Shown in pieces: positions 23,602 to 35,541 of a DNA stretch of 64,000 nt. The first letter of the stretch is position 1, and every line of letters starts with the position of its first letter. The stretch covers positions 1 to 64,000 of the forward strand of contig JAKUHH010000027.1 in NCBI GenBank assembly GCA_022701365.1, in the 5' to 3' direction. Position numbers and translations under genes: made by a program. The stretch is from Mycocentrospora acerina (taxonomy: Eukaryota; Ascomycota; Dothideomycetes; Pleosporales). A model generated the notes under the pieces. It was not told the DNA's origin. It saw nothing but the letters and a program-made list of their open reading frames with translations, and searched no databases.

Positions 23602-24929
23602 CTACAAGTAGTCTACTTGGATCGTAAAGACATTACCCAATTGGTTAGTTACCGTGACTTTCAATCCCCAGTTCTCAACCTCGTAGCTCATTCCGTCAGT
23701 CAAGACCGCATCATTCTTCGGCTCGTACTCGCATCCGGAAGACTCAGGTTTTGCATCCAATACTGTTATGGGCCCTTCGATGGACTGGATGGTAGTATCC
23801 ACAGTGTAAAGCAACACTCCAGTAACGCAACTAGCCTCGTTGACGCCCTCATTTGTCCGCACTTCCGCAACCAGTGCTTGAGTGTTCATATCCTTGCGCT
23901 TCACAACTACGGCCTTGACCTCGTCACCCTTCCTTTCGATCGGATATATAGTATGTGTTGTTGAGCCAGAGGATGTAATGCAATCGACTTGCGCGTCCGA
24001 AATCCAGTTCAGCTTCCATTTCATCCAAGCGAAATAGTCTGGTGAGTGCCCATTGATCCACGCCATCATGTCAAAGCCGTCTGTGAGTTCTTGATCTGAA
24101 TGACCTTCTAGGTACAAGTCCGGAAGGCACATTGTGTGCCCAGTTTCGTGGTTGAGTGTCTTATAACCGAAGGTATTGTACGCATCTTGACCAATTGTGA
24201 CTGCCTTTTTGGCGACAAGGGAGCCCGATCTTGAACACAGAGACGTCGTCATGTAAGCAGGCGAGAAAGATATGCGCCATGCAGAGCGTGCGGCGACAAC
24301 ATAAAAGACATCAGTGATTGGTATCTTGCCCGTTGAATTCTCGTAAGTGTCTATGGCGTCAAGTATGTAACGCTCGTGGTCATTTGAGTTTAGGCCTCGC
24401 TCAAAGCCGTATGAATCCGCTGAATGGGGCATGCGGTAAAATTTTGACGTGTCCGCATTGACTTGGAAATCAAGTTTGCCATAGGATGTGTTGCTGTACC
24501 ACTGCGAGGCCTCAGGAATAAAAAATTCATACAGGTCTTGGGGGTTGTCATTGGTGTCGGCGGGCTGGTCAGGGAAGTCGACGAAAAGCATAAAGCCTGA
24601 AAGAATTCCAGTGCTTGGAGCACAGTTTGTCGGCCATGTGTAAGTAGTTGCGATGTTCTGATTGATTGATTGAATTGGTTTAACGTCTTTTAAGTTGTGA
24701 TGTTCGAGTCATTGGATGGCAGCACAACCATTGTGTCGGCAAAACCTGAAGACAACCAAACACTCGGAATGGCTGGGAGACGGCATTCCGATTTTTCGGA
24801 TCGAACCTGAATGATGTCTCCTAGGGCTATAGTATTGTCTAGTTCTGTATGAGGTGCTCTGATTTCGATTGCAGTGGCGAACCAGGCCAACGTCAAAAGC
24901 TGAGCGGGGAGAGTGATGATTGAACGCAT
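23602..24929 (-). CDS. Secreted M6-like metallopeptidase
   Basis: Zinc peptidase-like protein of the M6 group, probably exported. The N-terminus has a hydrophobic signal-like segment (IITLPAQLLTLAWFATA). The active site is LNHETGHTMCLPDLY: HExxH with the Asp of LPDLY as likely third ligand. GFDMMAWINGHSPDYFAWMKWKL is split by its Gly-His turn and is typical of the family after the active site. Most of the protein is one frame from 24657 to 23602. The N-terminal frame (24929 to about 24729) meets a TAA, so a 68-71-base intron must be assumed; the acceptor ATCAG at 24658 is good, but the donor (GTTGTG or GTGCTG) is weak. With it the length is 418 residues. A frameshifted pseudogene is the alternative. 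Confidence 0.75.
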
Positions 24930-27830
24930 AGTTGCTGAGACGTGATGGTACTACTTAGCGACTGGGAGCCGTAGTCCTTTTGACCTGTGTGCCAACCCAA
25001 TTTTCCCTACTCCTGAATATCGTATCCGCGAGTAGGTGAAATTGAAGTCGGACCTGGGAGCAATGCTTAGTGGATCCAAGATCGAAACTATACGGGACAC
25101 CTGTTTTTGCTTGTCGACTGTCAATACGTAGTAGTGGAAAGGCTGCAAAATGATCCATGAGCCCAGAATGATTGTTAGTAATTTAATGCATCATAAGCCT
25201 ATGACTTCTCGAATTTTGCGTTGTTGATGCAACAACCCCATAAGTCGATGCACAAGTCATTGAGAATGACATGCATCTCAGCCCACGTTTCAACGGGCGC
25301 CGGGCGCCGCATCCACGTCTTGGCTGTTTCAGGTCGGTGCCAATAGAATTTTCAGTGTTATTCTCAGAAAAATTGCACGTACTAAAATTACCGACTATTT
25401 ATATCGTGAGACATGTCGGGAGGGATAGAGTCTGCTACTTTGTACTTTGCATGACGGAAGTATGATTGAAAATCGAATGCTCAATTTTCTGATAGTGTCA
25501 AGAGCACAGAGTAGACGTGGAATGCTTATTACGATGCTGTTCTGAACGCTTTGCATATGTTGATGAGAGCGAAGAGGACAAACAAAATCTCATCGCTATT
25601 GTCCTACAAATCCAGCCTCGCCCTGCCTAATTGTTAAATATTTCCAACAAATACATGACCCGATATTTTCTGGACTTGCCACGTCAAATGACTGAGTAGA
25701 TTTGTGTCTATAGCCAATTCAAACAAGACGAATAGCGATACGATTGTTGAACTACAGAACATTAGTATCTATGTTTGCAACAACCGCCCCAGTCGCCTAT
25801 GGTGATCTCTGAAAGCACTGCTCCGTTCTGAACGAGTTTCCTTGGATTAGCGAGGGGGCATGTTGTCTGTTACATGTCCTGTATTCACGGCTTTTTCGTG
25901 CAAGCTGGCCGATTCCTGACGGAACAGCTGCCATACCGGTCGTTGCCACGTACTAAATGGCATGCGCAATGGAGCAAGATTACTTTCTGTGACATTCGCA
26001 ATCCTGCCTAAAAATGGGAGGATGAGCAGTGGAAAGATGAATGTCTGCAGGTTCTGTATTTTAAATGACTTATCGCTCCTGTCGTCAGCGGTTCAGAATC
26101 TCTGGTGCAGCGCCATGTCATTTCTTGCGTTGGTATTGATGAAGCTGCCAGAGCTTCCGAGCTCCACAACCTACTTGGTGATGTACTTATCGCAAGCGGG
26201 GATATTAGACGCGCCTCTTAGGTTCAGCGATTACTGTTTGGGCCTATGATGAAACCCCCAGTGACCAGAACCGGGTATAGGCGTTGGGAGTGTAAGGCGC
26301 AAGTTTGCGCCTGCCCTCACAATGCGGAGCTTATGGCAAATCGCCGGGGCAGACTGCACTACCAAAGGCTCGTATGTCCTACGGCCTTCCCAGCGCTGAA
26401 CCTGTCGCCGAACATAGGCGATAACTCTTATTCACGCTTTTACCTTTGTTGCGAAGTGTCTCTTCTATTAGACTGGTAGTTATCGCTGGCTTGATGCCGT
26501 TCGAGGATGCAATATCAGCTGTGGAGGAACTTTACACTCTAGACCACACGTCCCAGTGAATTCTTGACAGTTAACATGTTGGTTCTTCATCGATTAAAAC
26601 ACGACGCAATCTGAGAGATTGACAAAATTGTACGTTCCATTTCATGTCTCAACTTCCAACCCAATCTAGAAGATGCCAAGATTTCGTGGCGATGCACCTG
26701 TGTTAAATGATTAAAAAGCCACTATCCTGTCATTGATTATATCATCCTAGCCCGAGGTTACTGGGTGAATGGGAGTACACACGTTGATGTTCGGTCCTGC
26801 CTTCAAAGGAGAGATATTAAGTGAGCAGCCGTCTTTACACACGATGGAACATGGCACTGGCATTGGATAACATGGGCGAGTAACACTTTTACGCTTGGCG
26901 TTGATATGCAAACCTACGCAATTCTGTCAAGGTATTATTTCGTCTTGAAATCAAGGGGATCATTTGCCATCTCCCTTTATTCGGCGATGTCTTTTGACAG
27001 AAACATGTCCACGCAAGCTTGCAAAACATGGGTAGGGCTGACAATTCCAGTCATAAAGGATGCGAACGCAAATCTTCGCTTAGCCTCTGCAGCCTTGCTA
27101 TAGAAACTGGTCTTCGATTCAGTAAGAAGCTTTTTTCTTCTCGTGGTTTATCTTATCGTTGGTGCTTGTTGCCAATTTGGGTAAGAGTAAGGATTTTCTT
27201 ACATCCTGGACGAATAATTGCGAATAGTGGTAGTCAAGCGTGGCAGAGCGGCCACAAACTTATATTCCAGTTTTCTCCCAAAGGCGTCATGTTTGTCTAC
27301 TGTAAATCCATCGTTTTCAATGCTCAGGTTGAAGATGCAAAGGCAGTGGCAATGGGGAACACGCCCCTCACGATTCCCCAGGCCGCCCTTTGACTTGGCT
27401 GATAATCCAAAGCTCGGCATCCACCGGTCTTCGATTCCGCTCTGGATGAATCCTCACGCGTCAATTAAGCCTGCCAAGGTGGCTTATCGCGTCTTGACAA
27501 TGTGCTTGTAGCCGTTCAGGTCTTGGCTGCTGGTGATTGGCCGGCCAACTCCACTATTCGCATCCGAAGAAACAGTCACCTGCTATTTCTGGCAGGTGGA
27601 GGATGTGCCAAGAAACACCAAGAATCCACCGCCTCGACATTGCTGCTTGCAGTTTGATGCCTCGTACATGGCAGATTGAGTTCGTCATCCCGCCAGTAGG
27701 AACCCGCTGGTACGTCGCACGGCGGGATATGCTGACGGAATGGCGAAATATCTCTACATAAAGTCAATGGTAGAGCGGCGTACCTTGTGAGCTGCTCCCA
27801 TCCGTCCCACCTTGAACACATAGTCTCACA
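24930..27830. other. Long intergenic region with no supported gene
   Basis: Nearly 3 kb with only short open frames, the largest 124 codons. A few minus-strand stretches between about 26.9 and 27.5 kb look protein-like but are broken by stops and frame changes, and match no family I can name. They could be the remains of a lost gene. The end of the region should include the promoter of the M28 peptidase. Confidence 0.45.
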
Positions 27831-29517
27831 ATGGGCGCAATTAAATATGTTGCAGCGTTGGCGGCTGTTGGCGTAGTCAGTGTGAATGCTGCCGCTCTGC
27901 ACCCTCGCGCGAATTCAACCAAGAAGCTTGTTACTTCGGTGCGTCAATCTGCAGAACCTGTACGCTTGCGTCATTGACTAACAAACTCGCAGGAAGCTTT
28001 GCGACATCTTTTGGATATTGACAACCTCTACGCAAAGGCTGAGATTCTGCAAGACATCGCATACAAGACTGAGGGCAAGAACCGTGTGATTGGAAGCAAG
28101 GGCCACGAGGATACTGTAGCATTCATCAAGGAAACTATCGAGCAATTTCCTGACTACTACACCGTCAAGTTGCAGGGGGTTCCCCTTAATGTTGGTATAT
28201 CGGCGAACTTGACAGCGAACAACAAGACCATTGAAGTATTTCCTACAACTCTTGCGCCAGCTGGTGACGTCTCTGGACCTTTGGTGGCGATTCCCAACCT
28301 AGGCTGTGTAGAGGTATGTCCATTTCGGCAATTAGAAGATACTATTGCTTACTTCTGACAGACCGACTTCACCGAAAGCCTTAAGGGCAAAGTGGCCCTG
28401 ATCAAGCGTGGAACTTGCTCTTTTGGCATCAAAGTTGCGCTCGCCGCATCTAAGGGTGCTTCAGGCGTCATCGCCTGGAACAATGCGGAAGGCACATTGG
28501 AAGGCTATTCGCTACAACAATTTGAAGACCCTGCTAAGCCATACGTTCCCGTTGGAGGCATCACGTTGGGCCAAGGCGAGTCACTTCTGGCGCAGCTCAC
28601 GGCTGGCGTCAAAATCGACGTTCACCTCACCACTGACGTGAAGAGCGCCACGAGCTACAATGTTATCGTCGAAACTATCGAGGGTGACCACGACAACGTG
28701 ATTCACGTTGGAGGCCATTCTGACTCAGGTACGTTGTCTTTCCTAAATCTCCTTCATCGCTATGAATGGGATGTAATCACCTAGCCACTGCAATTGCTGA
28801 CAAAAATAAGTCACGGCTGGTCCTGGAATAAACGACAACGGCTCTGGATCCATATCTATCCTCGAAATTGCCATCCAGCTGACTAATTTTGCTGTCAATA
28901 ACGCAGTTAGATTCAGTTGGTGGACCGGTGAGGAGGCAGGCTTACTCGGTGCGGAGTACTATGTCAAGCAGCTTTCGCAAACCGAGAAGGACAAGATTCG
29001 CTTGTTCCTCGATTTTGACATGATGGCTTCGCCAAACTACGCCATCCAGATCTATGATGGAGACGGTTCCGCTTTCAACTCCACCGGTCCCGTCGGATCT
29101 GCTGAAGCAGAGCACGAGTTCACCGCATACTTTGACAATCTTGGTCTCAACCATACAGAGATCGAGTTTGACGGCCGTTCCGACTACGGTCCTTTCCTTG
29201 AGGCCGGCATCGCGGCTGGCGGAATCGCTGGAGGTGCTGAGGGCTTGAAGACCGAGGAGGAAGCTGAGATGTTCGGTGGAGGTGCTGGTGTGCCTTACGA
29301 TGTCAACTACCACGAGGATGGTGACACTGTCAACAACCTCAACCTTGATGCTTGGATTGAGTTTTCGAGGGCAATCGCGCACATGACCGCTACATATGCA
29401 CGCAGCTGGGATAGCATTCCTCCTAGAAACGCAACGGCAACAAAGAAGCGCTCAGAGAAGTATGGCAGCTTTAAGAAAGCATTTGAGAAGACCAAGAGGT
29501 ACCAAAAATGGGTATAG
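27831..29517 (+). CDS. Secreted M28-family aminopeptidase with PA domain
   Basis: Extracellular zinc aminopeptidase, 500 residues. Exons: 27831-27938, 27993-28313, 28362-28728 and 28811-29517, all with GT-AG ends. Exon 1 encodes a signal peptide (MGAIKYVAALAAVGVVSVNA). Residues about 100-230 form a protease-associated domain (KGKVALIKRGTCSFGIKVALA). The di-zinc catalytic domain follows: HVGGHSDS, AGPGINDNGSG with the bridging Asp, WWTGEEAGLLGAEYY with Glu-Glu, FLDFDMM and VNYHEDGDTVNN with the last His. All expected ligands are visible. The C-terminus is basic and lacks a GPI-type signal. It probably releases N-terminal residues from peptides for nitrogen nutrition; the nearby M6-like protease may supply peptides. 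The first PA residue stretch shows several N-glycosylation sequons. Confidence 0.93.
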
Positions 29518-30170
29518 GGCTCTCGATGTGTAGCCTAATTTGAAGAAAGTCAAAAAAATTCATCATTAGACTTTCCAAATTTTCCATACTGCAGACTATT
29601 GCAAATAAATTCAAAAGATTTCTTCGCCTCGCTTGTGCTTTTCAATCGTGACGACATCTAGTCCATGTGTAAACACATGCTCGCTCCTTCAATGTCGAAA
29701 TGTCTCCTTTTGACAAAACAATGGACTCATAATTCCTTTTCATATCCTACTATAGGCTACAGGACTATCCTACCAGTTCCTAATAGCAAAAAAAGTCAAT
29801 CCTAATTGAAATCAACTGGTATTGAGTAAGTAAAGGTGGTACTCTTCATATTTTTATGTTGCCCCGTGCTGTTCTTGTCGAAATTGGGAATATTACAATT
29901 TGGGAATTGCGTTTAATGGCGGGTTTACAATAGTTTGCAACCTGCAATCTTCTCTATCTGATGAGTTACTTGGCATGATTGAGTTGGCTCCATGGAATAT
30001 TCGATCATGACCTTCCGCAAAATGTACCAAAGACCAAATGATCACGTGAGGGAAATCTCGCATCTGCGTCAATTTTTTCGCGTAATGCTTACATTCAACC
30101 CGTACAAACACTTGCACACAATGCTTCACCGTGCTTTGTCACCCCGCTTCCATTTTTCTCATTCAACTCC
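29518..30170. other. Convergent intergenic region
   Basis: 650 bases between the M28 gene and the 3' end of a minus-strand gene. It contains only short frames without protein features. Confidence 0.5.
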
Positions 30171-30813
30171 TCAATTGTCCTTCTTCACCACTTCCTCCAC
30201 CGGCACATCTCCCGCCCCAGTCTGCAGCAGCACTAGCGTCAAGAGTCCCGATAGTGTTAGCCACACATTTCCCCACACACCGATACCCATAGACGTGTTA
30301 TAGTGCGTGTCTAACTTGTAGTGTTGCCACGATCCAATTCCCGTGGTGATATGATGGAAGACGGTCGCTGCGACGACGGCTTTTGCGTACCTAATAGTTG
30401 AGTTTCCTGGAGAGGATTGCAGTGCTTTCGATGCATCAGCGGAGTGGATGGACCGCGCAGGCGGGGCAAAGGGCACAGCGTTAGTGAAGGACACCAGGAT
30501 CAAGGCAAGAGTCACGAGACACCAGCCATCGGTGCGGATGTTGTACAATTCCAGATCGTTGGGCGTGAAGTGAGATTGAGAAGGGGGGCGGAACCCTGAA
30601 AGATCAAAGTCAGTCATGAAATGTGTAGTTAGGTCAAGGGGACGTACACCCGGCGACCATGGCGGGGTCGAAGATTCGGCACGAGCCGCGGAGTCCATAC
30701 CAAAATGCTGTGCCATAAGCATAGGCATGGAAGATCTGTGGCAGGTGTATCAGTGCAATTCATTGAATCAAGGAGGCTATGGAAATCCGAACAGTAGAGT
30801 TTAACGATGGCAT
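30171..30813 (-). CDS. Small integral membrane protein, unknown function
   Basis: A protein of about 178 residues with three to four predicted hydrophobic segments. Exons 30735-30648 and 30595-30171 join in frame (IFHAYAYGTAFWYGLRGS, then FRPPSQSHFTPNDLELYNIR). The second includes WCLVTLALILVSFTNAV and a final GVWGNVWLTLSGLLTLVLL. Short fungal proteins of this shape (a helix pair, a polar loop, then two or three helices) are common and uncharacterised. The 5' end is uncertain: a first exon encoding MPSLNST at 30813-30793 fits the phase, but its GTTCGG donor is weak. No link to its neighbours is evident. Confidence 0.6.
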
Positions 30814-31514
30814 AGTAATCGTATCGGCTCGATTCATTCACCAACACTTGCAATTCTTAATGTATGTGATTATGGGAATAATGCTACTCAAAACTAAGTA
30901 CAAATTCCGACGTACCTGCTTTTATTATTTATTACCGTCCACCACAAGAAGCAATTACCGTTGTTGTCGCGCTGTACGTCATCGTTAGCCGTACATTAAC
31001 CAAACTAAGTGTTCTGCTGCGGGGGCTGAAGCATCAACCTGCCAATCTCATCGCGCGTCAGTTTCGCGACACTGAAAACACCCACAACATATCGACGGAT
31101 ACCTGACGTACTGCAACAACGTGCCCTAAAATCTTGGATATTGAGGAGAGCTGGGGGGAGAGTGCTTCATGGATCGAGCATGGGTTGACTGCAAACAACA
31201 CAATGCACGACACATTGAATAACTATAAGCTGACTAAATACGTTTCAAGTGGTCTCCAATAGATGCCTTGAGTTATTTTTTTTAGCTCTCTAATCTTAGT
31301 GGCTATCAACATGCTAGGCAATGATCCTTCAGGCGCGTGGACTTCTTGCGCATCGACAGAGACGCGTTCTGATGTGCCATTCACTCGCTTGGTGCTGACA
31401 TGCATTAAGGCCCCCATGGCACCATGTACCCCACTCAATTTATCATCTCATAGACAGGAGCACTCACTGCAATAATTCCGAGTCACCTTGAAATCTTTCA
31501 CCAGTCGCGACACC
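30814..31514. other. Divergent intergenic region
   Basis: This 700-base gap lies between two divergent genes and should contain both promoters. No other content is recognised. Confidence 0.5.
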
Positions 31515-32483
31515 ATGACGGACAAGAAAAAGGCCTTCCCAACACACAACATTGTCTTCACTATCCCGCGTACAGCAAGCCACCTTCTCACCAAACTCTT
31601 GAACCTTTCTTCCCAGACCTCCATCTTAAATCACCCCCAAAACGGATACTTTTTCCTCCCAGCACTCAGATATCGCTACAAGCACAAGACATGGAGTCAA
31701 CCCGTCCGAAAATGGTCAGATGGAGAAAAGAAGGGAATGCAAGACGCATTAGAGCAAAGTTTCAACGCATGGAGACAATGGGTTGAACAGGCTGAAAGCG
31801 AAGGAAAGGCAACATTTATCAAAGAGCATATTAATTGGACGATAGACCTCAACACCGAGTCTGACTTTATTCACATAAGTCAACAAGATCATAAAACATA
31901 TCCCGAGCCGCCCTTCAATCCAACGTGCATCCCTGATACTTTTCTGCTTACCAGGATTCGTCCAACATTTCTCATCCGCCACCCCGCCCTTACATTTCCA
32001 AGCCTGTTCCGCACAGCGACTGACAACGAAGGTTGTGATTCATTACTTACACCACTTTCCGAAAAGATTGAGCTGTGGGAGGCGACATATTACTGGCATA
32101 TACAACTCTACCGCTTCTTCATCGTGTCTCAACGTCACCCGATCATCCTAGATGCTTCTGATCTACACCTTCCCGCTTTGGTCAAACAGTATGCTCTTAA
32201 CATTGGACTTGATCCGACAGTTGTGTGCTTCGAGTGGGACGCCACAAGCCCAAAAGAGCAGCAAGGTTTGAATGTAATGGAGAAGCGGATGAAGAACACG
32301 CTACTGAACAGTACAGGAGTAGATACTCAGAGACTCCTAGGTGGGAAGAACGGTATGGATATAGATAGGGAGGGCTGGAAAGAGGAGTTCGGGGAGGTGT
32401 TAGCAGAGAGGTTAGAGAAGGCAACAGCAAGGGCGATGGAGGGGTATGAGTGGTTGCGGGCGAGGAGAATGATTTGTTGCTAA
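31515..32483 (+). CDS. Sulfotransferase-like P-loop protein
   Basis: An intronless 322-residue protein of a fungal family related to sulfotransferases. Near the N-terminus NIVFTIPRTASHLLTKLLN matches the PAPS-binding loop of sulfotransferases, where the pattern PRTxSxLL occurs. RIRPTFLIRHPALTFPSLFR in the middle corresponds to the 3'-phosphate-binding RxP segment. The C-terminal 80 residues are charged and helical. The ATG at 31515 gives MTDKKKAF; an open frame starts a little earlier but without ATG. True sulfotransferase activity is not certain, since many fungal members have no known substrate. The gene stands alone. Confidence 0.72.
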   Translation: MTDKKKAFPTHNIVFTIPRTASHLLTKLLNLSSQTSILNHPQNGYFFLPALRYRYKHKTWSQPVRKWSDGEKKGMQDALEQSFNAWRQWVEQAESEGKATFIKEHINWTIDLNTESDFIHISQQDHKTYPEPPFNPTCIPDTFLLTRIRPTFLIRHPALTFPSLFRTATDNEGCDSLLTPLSEKIELWEATYYWHIQLYRFFIVSQRHPIILDASDLHLPALVKQYALNIGLDPTVVCFEWDATSPKEQQGLNVMEKRMKNTLLNSTGVDTQRLLGGKNGMDIDREGWKEEFGEVLAERLEKATARAMEGYEWLRARRMICC

Positions 32484-32695
32484 TCAAGTGCAGAAGGTTC
32501 TGAAGTTGGTACGACACTGGATGCAGATAATGGGTAGTTTACGTTTAAAATGCCACATGTAGTGTTTTCAACGGCGATTAATTTCCTACGGGCTCACATC
32601 CTCTGTTGCTCAACCCGATAACTAGATCTCGCTGTGTTGTATGGATTCTAAAGACAAGTTGAAAACACCATATTAGAGGCACGTTTCAGAATTTA

Positions 32696-32791
32696 GCTCT
32701 ATCCTATTGTGCCATGCAAGCCAAGAAGGTAGCAACAACGTATTACTTGATTCATCATGAGATGGAACAGCACATATCCTTACAGCGTGAA
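32696..32791 (+). repeat. Dispersed repeat, copy A
   Basis: About 95 bases match the segment at 44941-45034 with small gaps. The best blocks are tgtgccatgcaagccaa and gagatggaacag. Differences are largely transitions, as expected of an old transposon remnant or of repeat-induced point mutation. The full element and its ends are not visible. Confidence 0.65.
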
Positions 32792-34020
32792 GGAGATTAC
32801 ATGGCAATAGCGACATCACATTCAAGGCACAAGACCTGAGACACTTTGGGAGTTTGTAGACTGTCGCCATTGCGACGTTGCGACGTTGAAGTTAGTTGAA
32901 TCTACCATCAAGTTCAGCACACTTCCTGTGATATGAAAAGTGCGATTGATTTTGCAAACTCCCCATAGTGTAAGGAAGTAAGAAAGGCTGAGTAGTCTGA
33001 CGACTTGAGGACAATCTCACATTATACACTCAGTGCCATCACTCAACTGCACAGCGAACACAATGTTCCAGTGAAATCCGGATGATTTCCGCAGATACGA
33101 TAAAGGAGAATATTAACTTTCGAGAGAGAGGCTATAATCTCCTCTTTCTGCAAGTAAGTCTGTGCAATCACGGTTAATTTCGATGATCTTTGCGCATTTT
33201 GGCACTGCGCTCAACTGAATCTCTTGGTGGGTAACCCGGAGACATAACAAGGAAAATAGCACGATCTAAGCCAACATGAATGTGCGTCTACTCGGAATTT
33301 AGAATGCCCACAGCTAGATTGATGTCACGTCTCGGCTCCTACTCAGGCAAGTCGGCTGTTCTCATGGTCTATGTGTCAAAATATTTATTATGGGCCTGTG
33401 CAAATCATCAGTTGGGAAACGTGGGTTCAGTCCTGCCGTAACGAAATTTCAGGATGATACAGCTGAAAGACACTAGATTTAACATATGGTGGGTTCGTCA
33501 AAGTGAACTACATCTGTAGCTTTCAGCGTGTGGAGAACAAATCGCGCCCAACCAGCATTCTCAAGGACTGTGAACGGTGATCTGCGAGACGCTCGTTGAG
33601 GATACAGGCTTAAATCTCAGTTAGACAAACTTCTAGAATATCAGGAATTCGTACTCGTACTCTTTCCCACTAGTCGGCTCTCCATGACTGCTTACCAGGT
33701 TTTGAAGAACCTAACGTATACATTGCTCACCAAGAGCCTTGCATTGAACGAAATTGATATTCGATAAATCCGCTGCATAATCCTCGACTTGAATTTCTTT
33801 ATAATGACAAAAAGAGAAGTAAAAATGGTGAGTCATGATCTCAGTCAGACTACTGTTCTGCCTCTTTCAGAAAAACTCAAAAAACGTCCCATGCGCGACG
33901 ACATGTCTATTCCCTGTTGCATGATGCCCACCGTCTTAAAAGTATTCGGCTAATCCGTGAGACGCGACGAAATCATTGAAATGCTGTACAATGTCGTCCT
34001 CCTTTAATCTGGTAAAATTT

Positions 34021-34048
34021 CCGTGTTAATAATAATAATAATACACGG
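34021..34048. repeat. TAA microsatellite flanked by inverted repeat ccgtgt/acacgg
   Basis: Five to six TAA units lie between a six-base inverted pair (34021-34026 and 34043-34048). It lies just downstream of a minus-strand gene and could shape its 3' end; no more can be said. Confidence 0.55.
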
Positions 34049-34095
34049 CCCTATTGTAGGCGAATCGACTTCTCCTCAAGCAGTAAACTGTCAGA

Positions 34096-35541
34096 TCACC
34101 TCTTTGTTGTGTCTGATTCTCCCCTCTTCTGTGCCGTGACTGTGACTTCTGTCGTCTTGGTTATGGTAGCTACATCACCTAGAATGAATTCTTCGCTGCC
34201 TCCTGCGGAAGAGCCACGGTTGTGTGATGCCTGATTGACGCCGCTGCCAAGTTGTATTGTACCCTGCTTCGATTTGCCCCATGGTGTTAGCGAGTAAATT
34301 GATCTTGACTGATTCCCTGACTTGGCCGTGGAGCTTCTTTGCGTCTTTTCGGCGAAGTATTTGAAGAGTGGCGCCAGTGTTGGTATGCAGGTGACGATGA
34401 TGCCCAGATTGTTCTCGATTGTGGACCACATGATAAGACTTGATGAGTCGAGGTAGTTGGAGAGCCTATTGACAGTCCGTATGCGAAGAATCTGAATAAT
34501 TGTTATGAAGGTGCCGAGTGCAAAAAGTCCCAAAAGAGCAGCCTTCTTTCTTTTCTGGATTTGGCTTCGAAGTAAGACCGGAAAGGGCAGAAGCATTCTA
34601 TTAAAAGTTAGTTTACGCCTTTGCTCAAGGGGTACACAACTTACACTGATACGTCAAAAAGAATTGTGAGCGACGCCATACTGGTGTAGACGGGAACAGC
34701 TTTCAAGCACTTGCCCCAGGTGATTGTTGGATCCCATTGTTTCGCTGCCTGCTTAAATTTAGCAAAGAGCAGCAAATAGCCCTCATTTTGGGACCTACTG
34801 GTTGACAGAGGTTGACCTGAACGAGGAGAAAAGCCAAGTGAAACATTGTGCATGTAACCATGACCACTATTGTAGCGTTTCGAGCTGAGCCTCTGGTCAT
34901 AAATCGGAGATACGACAGCAATAGACTCATTTTGAATCCTAAGATACTGGTGATATAGCTGCTCACTCAATCAGCCATCAAATCAATCATTCGCTACCAG
35001 TGGCACAGCTTACAACGGCGCTCCTATATATTGCAACTGCCTTAATTAGCATTTGGTATCTGGTGTCAAGGAAAGATAGAATTTTACCAATCCAAAATTG
35101 TATATGTTCTGATCTGGCATGTCATTCAAGTGCTTCAATCCAAGACCCCATTTTGTCTCTTCATCGACGAGGTCAGCACAGAACTGAGTGGTGTGTAAGT
35201 AGAACGTACGAGCTATTGTCACAGCGGCAAAGCCGCAAGATGCTATCTATTGCAGAAGTTAGTACATAGGCGATTAGAACTGGCGAATGTCTATACTCAC
35301 CCAAGTAGGGATCAAAGTCCAGTCATCTAGCAGTGCGTGACCCATCAGCCATGAGCAAATATCGGTTGGATTGGCGCAACAAAGCAAACTTACCAGCTCC
35401 CATCGCCTTGATCATCCGACCGCGAACATAGAATCGCAACAACATGACGACAAGTGATATTGACGTGAAAACGATTGCTATGGCGGTTATCAGTAAGCCG
35501 TCATTAGCAGCGCTGTCTGCTGTGCCAAATGTCCAACCCAT
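34096..35541 (-). CDS. SAT4/Pth11-like seven-helix integral membrane protein
   Basis: Membrane protein of the fungal rhodopsin-like SAT4 family, related to Pth11-type proteins. Exons that keep frame: 35541-35394, 35326-35301, 35246-35210, 35158-35088, 35036-35014, 34958-34799, 34748-34645 and 34597-34096, about 356 residues. Two exons are only 26 and 23 bases. The gene shows the family markers DDWTLIPTW (TM2), QTKWGLGLKHL, LLQYIGAPFY, SILGFKMSLLLSYLRF and NLCQP before WDPTITWGKC, then a TM6-7 region and a polar C-terminal tail of about 80 residues. Pth11 acts in surface sensing in Magnaporthe; most relatives have no known role. The intron between 35210 and 35158 is inferred from homology to the family; reading through would add 17 residues. 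Confidence 0.82.

Larger units (their letters stand above)
32484..34095. other. Intergenic region, AT-rich, with a dispersed repeat copy
   Basis: 1.6 kb without a gene. It holds one copy of a short dispersed repeat (32696-32791), a tandem cgacgttg doublet near 32873-32888, and a TAA microsatellite inside an inverted repeat at 34021-34048. Confidence 0.5.

Noticed and set aside
26900..27500. Protein-like minus-strand stretches, for example around KAAEAKRRFAFASFMTG
   Set aside because: They are broken by stops and frame changes, and I could not tie them to any family; listed only as a possible relic.
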